DNA from: Ophiothrix spiculata
Lineage: Eukaryota; Echinodermata; Ophiuroidea; Amphilepidida; Ophiotrichidae
Direction: 5' to 3' (one strand)
NCBI GenBank assembly: GCA_000969725.1
Contig: JXSR01S003775.1
Length of the DNA: 37,883 nucleotides
Shown: piece after piece, positions 20,645 to 32,676 of the stretch
Position numbering within the stretch: the first letter of the stretch is position 1
How the letters are laid out: each line of letters begins with the position of its first letter
Translations under genes and position numbers: made by a program
The notes under the pieces: generated by a model
Told to the model about the DNA's origin: nothing
The model's database searches: none
Seen by the model: only the letters and a program-made list of their open reading frames with translations

Positions 20645-21336
20645 GGTGCGTTTACATTGCGACGACACTGCCCTCGACGTAGAGTAACGTATTCCAAAAG
20701 CACAAAATCCTGGACGACAAGCGACGAGTAAAGATGAAAAAGTTTGTTGACTGGTAGTAACGACCCTCAGCGACACCACGGTGACGATTGGGTGCTGAAA
20801 GAAACGCAGACTTACTAATAAATTAAGAGTTTGGCTTAACGTTGGGTGACGACTTCTCGACAACGAACAACTGTAAGAAACGTAGTGATGCGGTAAATAC
20901 TGACCTTGGCTGACGTAAAGGAACGAATGCTATCGACTGGTCACGGCAACAGTAACGTGACTTTGTTTGTGCAGGTGGTACAATCATTCCTACTCACATC
21001 CCTGCAACACACTGATGTTGACAACGATTGCCAACGAAATTGTGACGACCTCTAAACGACTACTAACTGCTACAAACGGCATGGAAACGTCAAAGAACTG
21101 AGGGTTGCGGTGGCCAACGAAATCTCGACGACATCAAATCTTATTCTATGTCATCCAAAAATTGTAAAACTTGTAGCTGAAAGCGACCGATAGTAAAGAC
21201 AACCTACATAGGCTAGAGACTTGTGTCAACGTGAACTGACTTTAACTAACGAGGACCGGCGTAAATTCCAAAACTGCAATTCGCAGGTCTACGTTGCTTG
21301 TCGTTACCCCCAATACCTCGCAATGTAAACGCACCT
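20645..21336. mobile_element. TTAA-target MITE B, perfect 19-bp terminal inverted repeats
   Basis: The 692-bp insertion is absent from units 1 and 4, which read CTTCCTTTAGAAAGTG and CTTCCTTAAGAAAGTG. Flanks here are TTTA at 20641-20644 and TTAA at 21337-21340. The ends AGGTGCGTTTACATTGCGA are perfectly inverted. The body is rich in CGAC/GTCG words and shares segments, some inverted, with the element at 15323-16105. No coding capacity. Piggybac-type cut-and-paste is inferred from the target only. Confidence 0.85.
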
Positions 21337-21717
21337 TTAAGAAAGTGAAACACTTAATCTTTTCTGAGCAAGACGTAGTATTGAGTTGTAAAGATAGTCC
21401 AGCAAGTTTAGAGCTGATAGATCACTAGTGATGGCAAGATGAACTGATGTTTCAACGAAGCGTATATTATTCTGTCTAGAGGCCTGAAAACGCTAAAAAC
21501 TATGGGTGACATATCCAAAATGTTAAACTGTGCAACTTGACTACCCCGAATTCGTTGGAGAAATTTATATAGAGTGGTTGACCAGTTTGAAAGGTTATTT
21601 CTTATTGAATAAAGTTAAACTCCTCGGAAAGTTTTCTAGCCATGTGTTGCTCATTGAGTTGACACATTTTTGAATCTTTAATGGTAAAATGTGTTCGATA
21701 ATATTGGAATGTCTTTT

Positions 21718-21793
21718 AGCTTTAATGAACAGCCCAATAGTAGTTAAAGGTTGTTTTTTAATCCAAAAAATATACTTAATATTAGAAAGATAG
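21718..21793 (+). repeat. Inter-unit linker 2
   Basis: Near-identical to 14076-14151 and placed identically, directly before the AATTTTCTCACC start of the next unit. The preceding AATATTGGAATG shows the uninterrupted version of the site used by the retrotransposon at 13515-14064. Confidence 0.85.
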
Positions 21794-24700
21794 AATTTTC
21801 TCACCAATTTGCTTTCAGACGTTTAGATTGATCCTTATCACAAATCTTTTAAATTGACATTCAATCTTTTCATTCAATTTCAGTATGTACCTCAGAGCCT
21901 TTATCTATAGGCGTTGTTTCAGCATGTAAGATCTGCAAGATCAATTTAATTGGTTTGACTCAAAAACAAAGATTACAAGCGATGCCAAAAGCCTCAATTG
22001 AAGGCGCTGTCACTGCCACTAAATTTAAAATGAGACCCTGCGCACTTTTATATGAAACAAAACAGGGCATGTTGATTCTTGACGGAATAAACGGGGTTAA
22101 CCTTGTTAAATTATATTTTAATGTATTTGGTTTAAATGTAGGGCAGAATGCACAACTAACAATGAAGTTTTGGTTAGAGTCTCCCGCGAGCGGGTCAATA
22201 CGATATGAAAATCAAAACCGAGTTTAAAGGTTGGTTCTTGCTTGAATAAACGCAGCTGAATTCCGGAGACATACAACATGATGAAAGGTAAAGTATGTTG
22301 TTAAGTAGTCGCACGACGGGTAACATGCGTTTGAAAGCAGTTTTAAAATCCGAAAACCTCAGTTCTGATCGATTCGCACTGACTCGATCTTCATTCAACG
22401 CGATACTCTTTCTGTTGTATTCAAATTTAGTGTATAAACTACGCTACATTAATAAAATCATGTGAATTGTATTGTGTATAAATCATATTTAGTAGTGTAA
22501 AATTTAATTATTTTATAAACATTTTACATTATTATAATGAAATTGATTAACAGAAATATATGTATCCAACTAAATGCAGGTGAGTATTTTATTATTTAAA
22601 AAAATCAGATTATTCTTTTTGTTTTAAACCGTGTATACATAAAATGTAATGAAAACGAATGTAAGTATTTAACATTTTTTCACATTTATAACCTGATTAA
22701 GTAGTAAAAGGATTAGTTTTATGAAATGAGTTTAAAAGTATTGCAACCATCCTTACAAGATCTGAAAATATAAAAAGTGCATTTTAGAATTTCTAACTAC
22801 GCATAGACAACACAACAAATAAATCGTAATGAAATATTCTTTTAATCAGCCTGATGTCCGACAGATGACCTAAGCTGCTGTCAAACATCTCGAACTTTAC
22901 AATTTCTACTGGCTTAATGCAAGTTACTAAACAGATAGTTGTACGGCTCATCACAGGCTTGTTTCACCTTTTAAGCAGAGAGAGAACTATATTAAATTTG
23001 AAAACAATCCCCGGAGCATTTTGATGAGAAACAAAACAGAACATGTTGATTCTTGACGGATGGTAAACGGGGCTAACCTTGTTAAGCTATTCATAGATAA
23101 TGCATTTGAATTTAATGTAAGGCAGTATCGTTATATTGCAAGCTGCACAATCTAGTTAAATTGCAGTTACGGCCCAGACAGAGTTATGTGCTAAATTTTT
23201 GATGTAACAAGTCTCCTTTATTTAATAATCTAATATGTAGTTGCAATGTGTTTTCTTATAATAACGGAAATGATGATGAAAAATCATAGTTTTTGTACGT
23301 GATGTCAAACATTTGGTTTTCATCACTATCCCCCCCCCCCCCCCCCCCCCGTTAATTAGAAAATACATTGGAATCAATGTAAAAACAAAGATTTGTGGCA
23401 TCAAGTATTTGGTAGCTCGTTACAAAATATAGATCAGGCTTTTGTGGAATAGAGTCTGTGTTATAGTCGCCGCAAGCGTTACGATTGTCTAAAATATGAA
23501 GCAAAATTCCGGAGACAAAGCTTGTGATACATACATGAATATTGATAAAAGAAAAACGTTCCGATAATAGAATACGTCCGAAGGTATGTTAGCAACGATC
23601 TTTCCGAGACTTTCATAGAACAAGATATGAACAGTTCAAATATATTAGTGTCAACAATATTGTTGGTGATAGGCTGGTACTTACACAGTCAAGAACAATT
23701 GTTGATAAAAAAAATTATAGCTACGGACAGATCTTGAGGCTGTAAAGATATCTGGTCGGAAACTAACAAATTTGTCATTAAAAGTTATGTATAGTATTTT
23801 AAAATTTTATGGCTTGTATGTCCTCAATTTTGGTTCATTTCCCCGAAAGTACTGTCATTACAAGGTAGACACAATGCTGATGAACAAAAATGAGTAAAAA
23901 ATTTTGGCGAACGGGTGATGCATTTGAATACATTGCAAAGAGTATCAAAATTACATATATCAAAAAAATAAGGATATAGTTCACAATATGGATGTATGTC
24001 GAAGGTATGAGAACAGATTCTTATCAAACAATCTGTGTCGTTTTCAATCTCAATTTAAGACCGATTTAGCTGATAACTTCACCAGCTTCATTTAACTCTG
24101 TTATATTTTGATAATTATGAGGTGGTAAAAGGGCAGTATAGCCAAGAGGGCAAGGGCATAGATTTTACGAAAATCATTAATGAGGTTTAACTGAAAAAGG
24201 GTATGTTTTCAGACTTCATTCATTTGAACAAACTTGTTTAGGGTAGGGGATACATAACAAAATACTTGTTCAGAGTAATATATGAACGAAAGAAAAATAT
24301 TGATTTAGGGTTTATTTTGAAAGATTGAGCATAGTGTCAATCTTGCAATGAAAGTAGACGGGCTCATTGTAAAATTCGTGTATGTTACGTTTACTAAGAG
24401 TCTCATGTCGATTATTTTTTCCATGTTAGTATCTTCTCCTTACTGATGATAACATTGCAATATGACATGTATAAGGTGATTGAACTCCACTAGGAATAAT
24501 AATGTTCCCATCCACTAGGAATAATTGTTCCCCACAAGTTGACTTTGGCTACTATATCCAGAATCGATTGAACTATAAAAATGTGCTTGTATGGAAATAG
24601 TATTGTCATTGTTGTCATTCACATTCACAGATTCCTCCTTTCATTTTTACCTTATAATTGGGCCTAAATCATAAACAGGTTATATGTTTTGTTTTACACA

Positions 24701-25236
24701 AAAATATTGGTAAAACAATATCAATTTTTATTCTACTGATTGTCGCTCTAAATAATGTAGTCGATGTAGTCGTAGGTAAATCTTGTGTTGGTTGTACTCA
24801 CCCTGCACATAAAATAATTTATTCCTGGAATTTTCCCAAGGATTTTGATTTTACCTAAATGAGCTTAATTTTAAAGGATGGGTTAAACGTATACAGGGTG
24901 CAAAATAAAACAAAGGTGCATTTTGGTCAACCAACTTGACACAGTGAGCTTTTGTTTGGGAAAGGTGTATCCAGATGACACAAACATGAATTGAAGGATG
25001 TAATGATGACTGTCCATAAAGTATTACATTTGGTGACCATATTCATTGTGGTCACAATACTGAAAATCTATGATACGATTCATTAATTCTTGGGACATTT
25101 ATCTGGTGGTTTTTTTTTCAGTACATACTACCTGAAAATTTTCTGAAAATAATACATTTGGTGACCATATTCATTGTGGTCACAATACTGAGAATGGTCA
25201 AAATTTATGAAAATATTCATTAATTCTTAGGACATT
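21794..25236 (+). repeat. Tandem unit 3, 3'-truncated
   Basis: Carries the unit landmarks from AATTTTCTCACC up to the GGTGACCATATTCATTGTGG segment, then stops; the part equivalent to about 10480-13490 of unit 1 is missing. It has no large insertion, and preserves the empty mariner site near 23425-23440. A homopolymer of 21 C at 23330-23350 replaces the 4-5 C seen in units 1 and 4. A 591-bp stretch, 22542-23132, is identical to 26734-27324 in unit 4. A 90-codon frame at 21955-22227 is not conserved in the other units and is not taken as a gene. Confidence 0.88.
25027..25228 (+). repeat. Local duplication of a roughly 80-bp segment at the truncated end of unit 3
   Basis: ACATTTGGTGACCATATTCA, then TTGTGGTCACAATACTGA and a CATTAATTCTT stretch, occurs at 25027-25105 and again at 25146-25228. 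Units 1 and 4 have it once (10398, 30051). Each copy contains the small hairpin GTGACCA-N9-TGGTCAC. The duplication lies right at the point where unit 3 loses homology. Confidence 0.75.
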
Positions 25237-25523
25237 ACATCATAACTTTTGCGGAAAAGTTGACAGAGTAAAACGTTAGACGACATATGCAATTGAATAC
25301 GCCAGTACAAGAAACCCCAACTCCAATAGCTCCCTTCAGTAAATTATACTTACAAAATATCCTCTCTGAAAATGCGTGCACATTACTAAAAAGCATTTCA
25401 ATGTCTATATCCCAATCATAGTGTCACATTTGACCTTGTAGTTGACTTTTTAAGACATTGTTAGACATTGTTATATTATATAGTTGCAGAGGGGAGCTCT
25501 TGGAGTCAGGGTTTTCTTGTTCT
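25237..25523. other. Junction sequence between truncated unit 3 and flank of unit 4
   Basis: Includes the 44-bp block shared with 2947-2990 at 25251-25294, then about 220 bp with no counterpart elsewhere in the window, including a small repeat of GTTAGACATTGTTATA near 25460. It reaches TTCTCTGTTTGATAGT at 25514-25529, the unoccupied equivalent of the Mutator-like insertion site. No gene. Confidence 0.55.
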
Positions 25524-25969
25524 CTGTTTGATAGTGGGTTTGTTTTGCATAACGTTTTGCTGAAACACAGTACATCAACTTATGGGATATCATTACAGAT
25601 TTATATGATGGTCAAGGTGTACTGCTACAGGTGTTTGCTCATCTGGTCTTGGATAGATACATAGATAGAGCCAGTCATCAGGTTGAAGGGTTGAAGAGAG
25701 GCGAAGTGCAACATGAGAATAATGCTCCATTTATAACCATAATAACAGGGGCAGAACACTAAAAAAGGTGTAATTGGACAGGCTTCGAATCTTAGATTGC
25801 AGTGGAAAGTTGTGGGAAACTGCAGACATTTTTTCCAGGTATTTTATAGAATGAATGTTATTAAAACATGAAAAAAATAAAACTTCCAAGAAATCGATAA
25901 AATTAAATTTAAAAAATAAAATAAACTATGGGACGAATAATTGAATCTACTAAGAAAAAATACGCGTAG
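25524..25969 (+). repeat. 5' flank block preceding unit 4
   Basis: Paralog of 4877-5313, nearly identical. It keeps the same abrupt join to the start of a unit. It lacks the Mutator-like MITE found just left of the unit 1 version, so that MITE inserted after the duplication or was never in this copy. Confidence 0.88.
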
Positions 25970-27607
25970 AATTTTCTCACCAATTTGCTTTCAGACGTTC
26001 AGATTTATTCTTATCACAAATCTTTTAAATTGACATTCAATCTTTTCGTTCAAAAAAGTTCAAAATCTAGTTAATAGCGCATAGTTTCATCGTACTTGAA
26101 GACTCGTTTATCTGCAGCAGTATGACCTGAGAGTCTTTAATCTATAGGCATTGTTTTAGCATGTAGGATCTGCAAGATCAATTTAATTGTTTTGATTCAA
26201 AAACAAAGATTACAAGTGATGTCGAAAGCCTCAATTTGAAGGCGCTGTCACTGCAACTAAATTTAAAATGAGACCCTGAGCACTTTTCTATGAAACTAAA
26301 CAGAGCATGTTTATTCTTGACGGAATAAACGGGGTTAATCTTGTTAAACTAAATATTTTTAAAGCATTTGGCTTAAATGTAGGGCAGCGTCGTTTAGTGG
26401 TTAGTCTCCCGGGAGCGGGTCGTTCGATATAAAAATCAAAACCGAGTGTAAAGGTTGGTTATTGCTTGAATAAACGCAGCTGAATTCCGGAGACATACAA
26501 CATGTTGAAAGGTAAAGTACGTTGTGAGTAGTCTCACGACGGGTAACATACGTTTGAAAGTAGTTTTAAAATCCGAAACATCAGTTCTGATTGATTCGCA
26601 CTGACTCGATCTTTATTCAATGCGATACCCTTTCTGTTTGATTCAAATTTAGTGTAAAATCATGTGACTTGTATTGTGTATAAATATAACAGTATATTAT
26701 TATTTTATAAGCATTTTACATTATTATAATGACATTGATTAACAGAAATATATGTATCCAACTAAATGCAGGTGAGTATTTTATTATTTAAAAAAATCAG
26801 ATTATTCTTTTTGTTTTAAACCGTGTATACATAAAATGTAATGAAAACGAATGTAAGTATTTAACATTTTTTCACATTTATAACCTGATTAAGTAGTAAA
26901 AGGATTAGTTTTATGAAATGAGTTTAAAAGTATTGCAACCATCCTTACAAGATCTGAAAATATAAAAAGTGCATTTTAGAATTTCTAACTACGCATAGAC
27001 AACACAACAAATAAATCGTAATGAAATATTCTTTTAATCAGCCTGATGTCCGACAGATGACCTAAGCTGCTGTCAAACATCTCGAACTTTACAATTTCTA
27101 CTGGCTTAATGCAAGTTACTAAACAGATAGTTGTACGGCTCATCACAGGCTTGTTTCACCTTTTAAGCAGAGAGAGAACTATATTAAATTTGAAAACAAT
27201 CCCCGGAGCATTTTGATGAGAAACAAAACAGAACATGTTGATTCTTGACGGATGGTAAACGGGGCTAACCTTGTTAAGCTATTCATAGATAATGCATTTG
27301 AATTTAATGTAAGGCAGTATCGTTGTCTTGCAAGCTGCAAATTAAATTGCAGTTACGGCTTAGACAGAGTTATGTGCTAAATATTTGATCTAACAAGTCT
27401 TCTTTATTGAATAATCTTATATGTAGTTGCAATGTATTTTATTTTCTAATAATAACGGAAATGATGATAAAAAATCATACTTTTTATATGTGATGCCAAA
27501 CATTGGATGGTTTTCATCACCCCAGTTTATTAATTAGAAAATACTTTGGAATCAATGTAACAACAAAGACTTGTGGCATTACATATTTGGCAGCTCGTTA
27601 CAAACTA

Positions 27608-28553
27608 CAGCTTGTCCCAATATCAATGCAACGAGCAAATAAAAAATATCAAAAAATAGTTGCCAAAGATTAAATCATCGTAATATATGGTTTTCAAAAG
27701 TGGAGTAATTACTCTACAATGCCTTTTGTCCCGTTTCATTTTACCATTTCAGTCCAAAGATATGAAGAATTTAAGAAAGCCCTTTAAATCTACTTGGTCC
27801 GATTTGTAAGTTTAGACATCCAGCTAAAGAAATGCAAAGTTGAAATGAGGAGGATTTTGTAACCAATTAGAGCACAATCAATCCAAACCAGTCTTACCTG
27901 ACCTGTACCTAACATTAAGTGATATTTTAAGTTCATTTTTAACTTAAATAGGTCAAAATTTTCAATTAAAGTACGGATCTTCCTGATACACTCATATTCC
28001 TTGAATCTGTTACTTCTGGTGCGACAATCTGGTAGTTTGGGATACAATTTCTACCAAAAGAGTCGAAAAAGTATTCTAATGAAAGATGTCAACCAATAAT
28101 AAGTCTTAAGCCGAAACCACGGAAGAAAACTGAAGACAAAGGAGTACTCCAGTAAGTGAATGATTTATCTGGCCCGTCAAGGGGACGCAACAGGTTGACT
28201 AAACCAGACGCAACAATCTGCTTAATATCAGCAGATCATCATTTAATTGAGTCCTTATGTTATGAAATGGGTTCAAGGGATGCTTCTCCTAATCATGTGA
28301 TGTGTTTAGCAATTTCCATTCAACGTGTGCCCAATGACGTCACCAGAGGTGAAACTTTACGGATAAACAAATAATACCAAGATTTTTCGGGTCTTAACAA
28401 AATTGATTCAGAGATCCAAATTAAACAAAACAAAAATCCTGTAAAAGCCAATGCTCTACTCTATGATATTATTGTAACGTTTGCTCACCATTGTGCTCTG
28501 TTCTCTCAAAATAAAAGTTCAAAGTTCGTTGCGGTTTTTATTGGGACACCCTA
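27608..28553. mobile_element. Mariner-type (TA-target) element, unit 4 copy
   Basis: At 946 bp this is the uninterrupted version of 6989-8458. Ends: CAGCTTGTCCCAATATCAAT on the left and TAGGGTGTCCCAATAAAAAC in reverse complement on the right, with TA on both sides. Shared interior similarity to the unit 1 copy is high. A plus-strand frame at 28156-28374 and a minus-strand one at 27790-28047 are not conserved as frames in unit 1 and carry no transposase motif. Confidence 0.8.
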
Positions 28554-30258
28554 TATAGATCAGGCTTTAGTGGAATAGAGCCTGTATTATCATGTAACTC
28601 GCCGCAAGCGTTACGATTGTCTAAAATACGAAGCAAAATTCCGGAGACATACTATGTATATTGATAAAAGAAATAATACGTTCCGATAGTAGAATACGTC
28701 CGAAAGTATGTTAGCAACGTTATATCTGAGACTTTCATCGAACAAGATATGAAAAGTTCAAATATATTAATGTCAACAATACGTTTCTCTTGATTGTTGT
28801 TGATAGGCTGTTGACAAACAAAATTATTGCTGCGGACAGATCTTGAGGCTGTAAAGATGTCTAGTCGGAAACACTGACAAATTAGTTATTAAAAGTTATA
28901 GTATTTAAAATTGTATGACTAGTATGTCCTCAGTTTTGGCTCATTTCCCCGAGAGTACAACTGTCATTAGAAGGTAGACACAATGCTGATAAACAAAAAT
29001 TAGTAAAAACTGTATTTTGGGGGAACGGGTGATGTATGCGAACACATTGCAGAGTATCAAAATTGCAAAAATCGGAAAATAATGATGTAGTTTACAATAT
29101 GGATGTGTGTAAAAGGTATGAGAATACATGTAGAATCTTTTCAAAAAATGGCAATTTAAGAACGATTAGCTGATAACTTTACCAATTTCATTTAACTCTG
29201 TTATTTTGATAATATGTGGTGTTAAAAAGGCAATATAACCAAGAAGGTAAGAGCATCTTACCAAAATAATTAATGAAGGTGTAACTATAAAGGGTACGTT
29301 TTCAGACTTCATTTGAACAAACTTGTTTAGGGTAGGGAAAACATAACAAAATACTTGTTTAGAGTAACATATGAACGAAAGAAAAATATTTGTTTAGGGT
29401 TTATTTTGAAAGATTGAGCATGGTGTCCACCTTGCAATGAAAGTGGACGGGCTCATTGTAAAAATGTTCGTGTATGTTACGTTTACTAAGTGTCTCATGT
29501 CGACTATTGTTTCCATGCTAGTATCTACTCCTTACTGGTGATAACATTGCAATATCAGGTGATTGAAATCCACTAGGAATTGTTCCCCACAAGTAGAATT
29601 TGGGTTTGACTTTGGCTACTGTATCCAGAATTGATTGAACTATAAAAATTTGCTTGCGTTGAAAAAGTATTGCCGTTATTGTCATTCACATTCGCAGATT
29701 CCTCCTTCCTCCTTATTGTCGGGCGTATGTCATAAACAGGTTCTATTTTTTTGGTAAAACAATATCAACTTTTATTCTACTGATTGTCAATCTTTTAAAA
29801 TACGGATCCCTCTGGTGTTGGTTGTACTCACCCTGCACACAAATTATTTATTCCTGGAATTTTCCAAGGATTTTAATTTAACCTAAATTAGCTTAATTTT
29901 TAAGGATGGGTAAAACGTATACAGGGTGCAAAATAAAACAAAGGTGCATTATGGTCAACCTACTTGGCACAGTGAGCTTTTGTTTGGGAAAGGTGTATCC
30001 AGATGACACAAACATTAATTGAAGGATGTAATGATGACTGTCCATAAAGTAATACATTTGGTGACCATATTCATTGTGGTCACAATACTGAGAATGGTCA
30101 AATTTATGAAACGATTAATGAATTCTTGGGACATTTATCGGGTTTTTTTTTCTGTACAAACTATACCTGGAAATTGTCTGTATACACTATCTGAAAATTA
30201 ATAAAGTGGTCTTATCCTAAAATTTCCTTTTGGAAAATGTATAACTTCACCAACTACA

Positions 30259-31664
30259 CTCCGTTATCAGAAGTATTGCAACATAGGGTAAATCCTGGTG
30301 TTTGCGAGTTAACTCGTCTATAGTTAATATTTGATTTCTCATTTATCTGAGCAATATTACCAATGTGTGTTATTTATTGTATTAAAACAGTCCCCTTAGC
30401 TTATTTAGGCCCATTGATAATATTTGTTGCTTTCAAAATGGCGACGTTATGAGAGATAATGAATGAAGACCTCAGGCACGCTGTAGCCGTGAGAAACGAA
30501 GGAATCCTTTTTTGTTGTATGGCTGTGCGTTTTGTTTTTTGCTGTCAAATGATTTCTAGAACTAGTAGACGTCAAGGGACTCCAGTTATGCAAATACCTT
30601 GCGTAAAAGCAGTTGTCCATATAAGACAACACATAAGGAAAATCGTCAATCATTTTACAATAATAGGCTTTTACCATTTAGCTCTTTGGCCCTCTCGTTC
30701 GTTCAGTAGTGATAGGATAATGGAAGTAACGGCGTATAATCATTCTTTGGGGAATTTCAAAGGTATAGACTCACAATGTGTAGAGTTACGAAAGGGAAAC
30801 AGTTTACCTTGCTTGTACACAGGCAGCAAAGAGTTGGGATGGCGAATTTGTCTAGGAACAGGACAGTGACCCCGAATTGACGCCATATTGTTTTCATTAA
30901 GGAGCGTAGGTCTAAACAAGTTGTGATAATTAAAGAATACGTGTTTTGAGTGTTAAATATGAAGTCTACGACCATTGTAACCTTTCTTTGATGAAAAAAT
31001 TTGGTGCATATCTCATGGTTTGAATTTCATTGGTATGTTTTGAATCGAAAAAATTGGGGCAACTGACAGAAACACCGATAACATCCAATGTATCGTCATT
31101 ATTAGCAAAACAATGTTAAAAATATTTTAGGAACATATTAATAGATTGTGGATAATCATTTATCGTACTTGAAAATGACATCACACCTGACAGCACACAG
31201 GTTTTTGATGACATGTTCTTCGTAAAGGGATTTAGCAGTACTAGTCAATCTAAACGCACATGCGCATTACGTAATCCGAAGTAAAACATGTGAGATAACA
31301 TTAACCGATGAGTCTTGAATAACAAACATTTCCAGAGACGCGAGTTGATTAATTTAAAATTTGATCCTCGAAAGATATCAGCTCTCAAAGAACTACTTAT
31401 TCTGAATGATATTTTAGAAGCGAGCAGCCGCCATCATTAAATGTATAGCTAAGCCCCTTAGATATTGAAATTATTGTCAATTATTCAAAATAATTAAAGA
31501 AAAGAAACGTGGAAGCAAATTCATAAAGATATCATATCAACTTCCATAGCAAATTTTTCATATCAACGTTTTGAAAACGCCATTTAAATTTTGCGCCAAA
31601 ATCACAGTCGACGATGTTGCAATACTTTAGATTAGTGTGTGTACATGTCATTTTAGTCAAAAGA
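30259..31664. other. 1.4-kb sequence unique to unit 4
   Basis: Units 1 and 2 have no counterpart. Left border: ACTTCACCAACTACA at 30244-30258; right border: ATGCATGTCTTATAGAGTAA at 31667-31686. It is less AT-rich than the unit in its middle part. No clear inverted ends or target duplication were found, so the mode of arrival is unknown. It contains the longest unexplained plus-strand frame of the window (30459-30869). The remainder, 30870-31664, has only short frames and no recognisable feature. Confidence 0.6.
30459..30869 (+). CDS. Unrecognised 136-codon open frame (doubtful gene)
   Basis: ATG to TGA open frame in sequence unique to unit 4. It is preceded at 30438 by a TTCAAAATGGCGACG context and two very short upstream frames. 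The protein (starts MNEDLRHAVAVRNEG, ends GWRICLGTGQ) has cysteines and basic residues spread throughout and no domain, signal peptide or repeat that I recognise. A 76-codon minus-strand frame overlaps it. The length is above the window's chance background but not by much, and nothing confirms translation. It may be a decayed exon or chance. Do not infer a function. Confidence 0.2.
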   Translation: MNEDLRHAVAVRNEGILFCCMAVRFVFCCQMISRTSRRQGTPVMQIPCVKAVVHIRQHIRKIVNHFTIIGFYHLALWPSRSFSSDRIMEVTAYNHSLGNFKGIDSQCVELRKGNSLPCLYTGSKELGWRICLGTGQ

Positions 31665-32676
31665 TATGCATGTCTTATAGAGTAATAAATTAACCACTTA
31701 TAAGAAACATCAAGTTGGAATAATATGTCAACATTTTCAGCATTATACATATTTCATTAAAGTATATTAAAAAAATCATAACCCCAACATTTTTATTTTT
31801 TTACAATTCACGTATTTATAAAAGATAACTTACTTATAATTTTTGCATGTAGTGGTATGCGCACCTCAACCACCGTGTACTTCAACCACCCGATCCATCG
31901 TGTTTTTCTTTAAAAAAAAAACCACGAAAAGTTTGTTTCTTATACATAAATAGAGTATAATTAACCCCTTTCATATGATTTTTGAAAGTAATATGTAACA
32001 GATCCATGATATTTGAGGGACCTATTTTCGACGCAAGATCAATTGCCTTTGCTTATTCCATATAAAAAAGCAGATTTTTAGGTTACCTGGAGTTATTCCA
32101 CTTATATCCAAGTGTCATATAAGAGCGCTGGATAATCACTTTTTTTAATGAAAGTAGCAAAAATGCTAGACAAATTTTGTTTAAGAAATGTGATAACGTA
32201 CGAACATATTGGCATATTGCATTAGACAGTGCAGATGAAAAGAGCATGTTGCTTTATAATGCAACCTGTATGGAATAATAATTTGCATACAGTGAAAATC
32301 CATTAGTGACAAGTTCATATACCGTAGTCAAATGGTACTATAAGTATGTGTCTGGCGTCAATTAATAATAGAAAGTGTGCATTAATAGACGAGAGCTATA
32401 AACCAACGTAAAAACATCACATCAAGTCAAATGCCATCGGCTGTCTCAACTCAAAAGTAATGATGCAATGTTGTCAACATTTCAAACGACAAGACTCTTT
32501 TTTATTAGTTAATGGTAAAAATATCAAGTTCTGGTTCACAACATCAAATCTGAGGCAACTTGATGAATAGCAATGTTTATTTTCCAAACACAACTTTCTA
32601 ACCGTCATTACCATGATTGCTTGTCACTCGAAGACATCAAATCAACTTTTGACGTTTTCCTGTATTATTTCCTTTA

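Larger units (their letters stand above)
14152..21793 (+). repeat. Tandem unit 2, with 3' linker
   Basis: Carries the same ordered landmarks as unit 1. It lacks the mariner-type element: the site is nearly empty at 16606-16612, with two bases missing. It has also lost the stretch corresponding to about 10003-10660 of unit 1 (near 19170-19235). It has its own set of insertions at 15323-16105, 17187-18529, 19909-20082 and 20645-21336, plus the N gap at 17724-17772. Unoccupied segments longer than 300 bases, such as 14152-15318, 16110-17180 and 18534-19908, show only unit sequence without coding capacity. The linker at 21718-21793 closes it. Confidence 0.88.

Noticed and set aside
21955..22227. 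90-codon plus-strand frame in unit 3
   Set aside because: The equivalent stretch in units 1, 2 and 4 has stops and frameshifts, so there is no evidence of coding selection.
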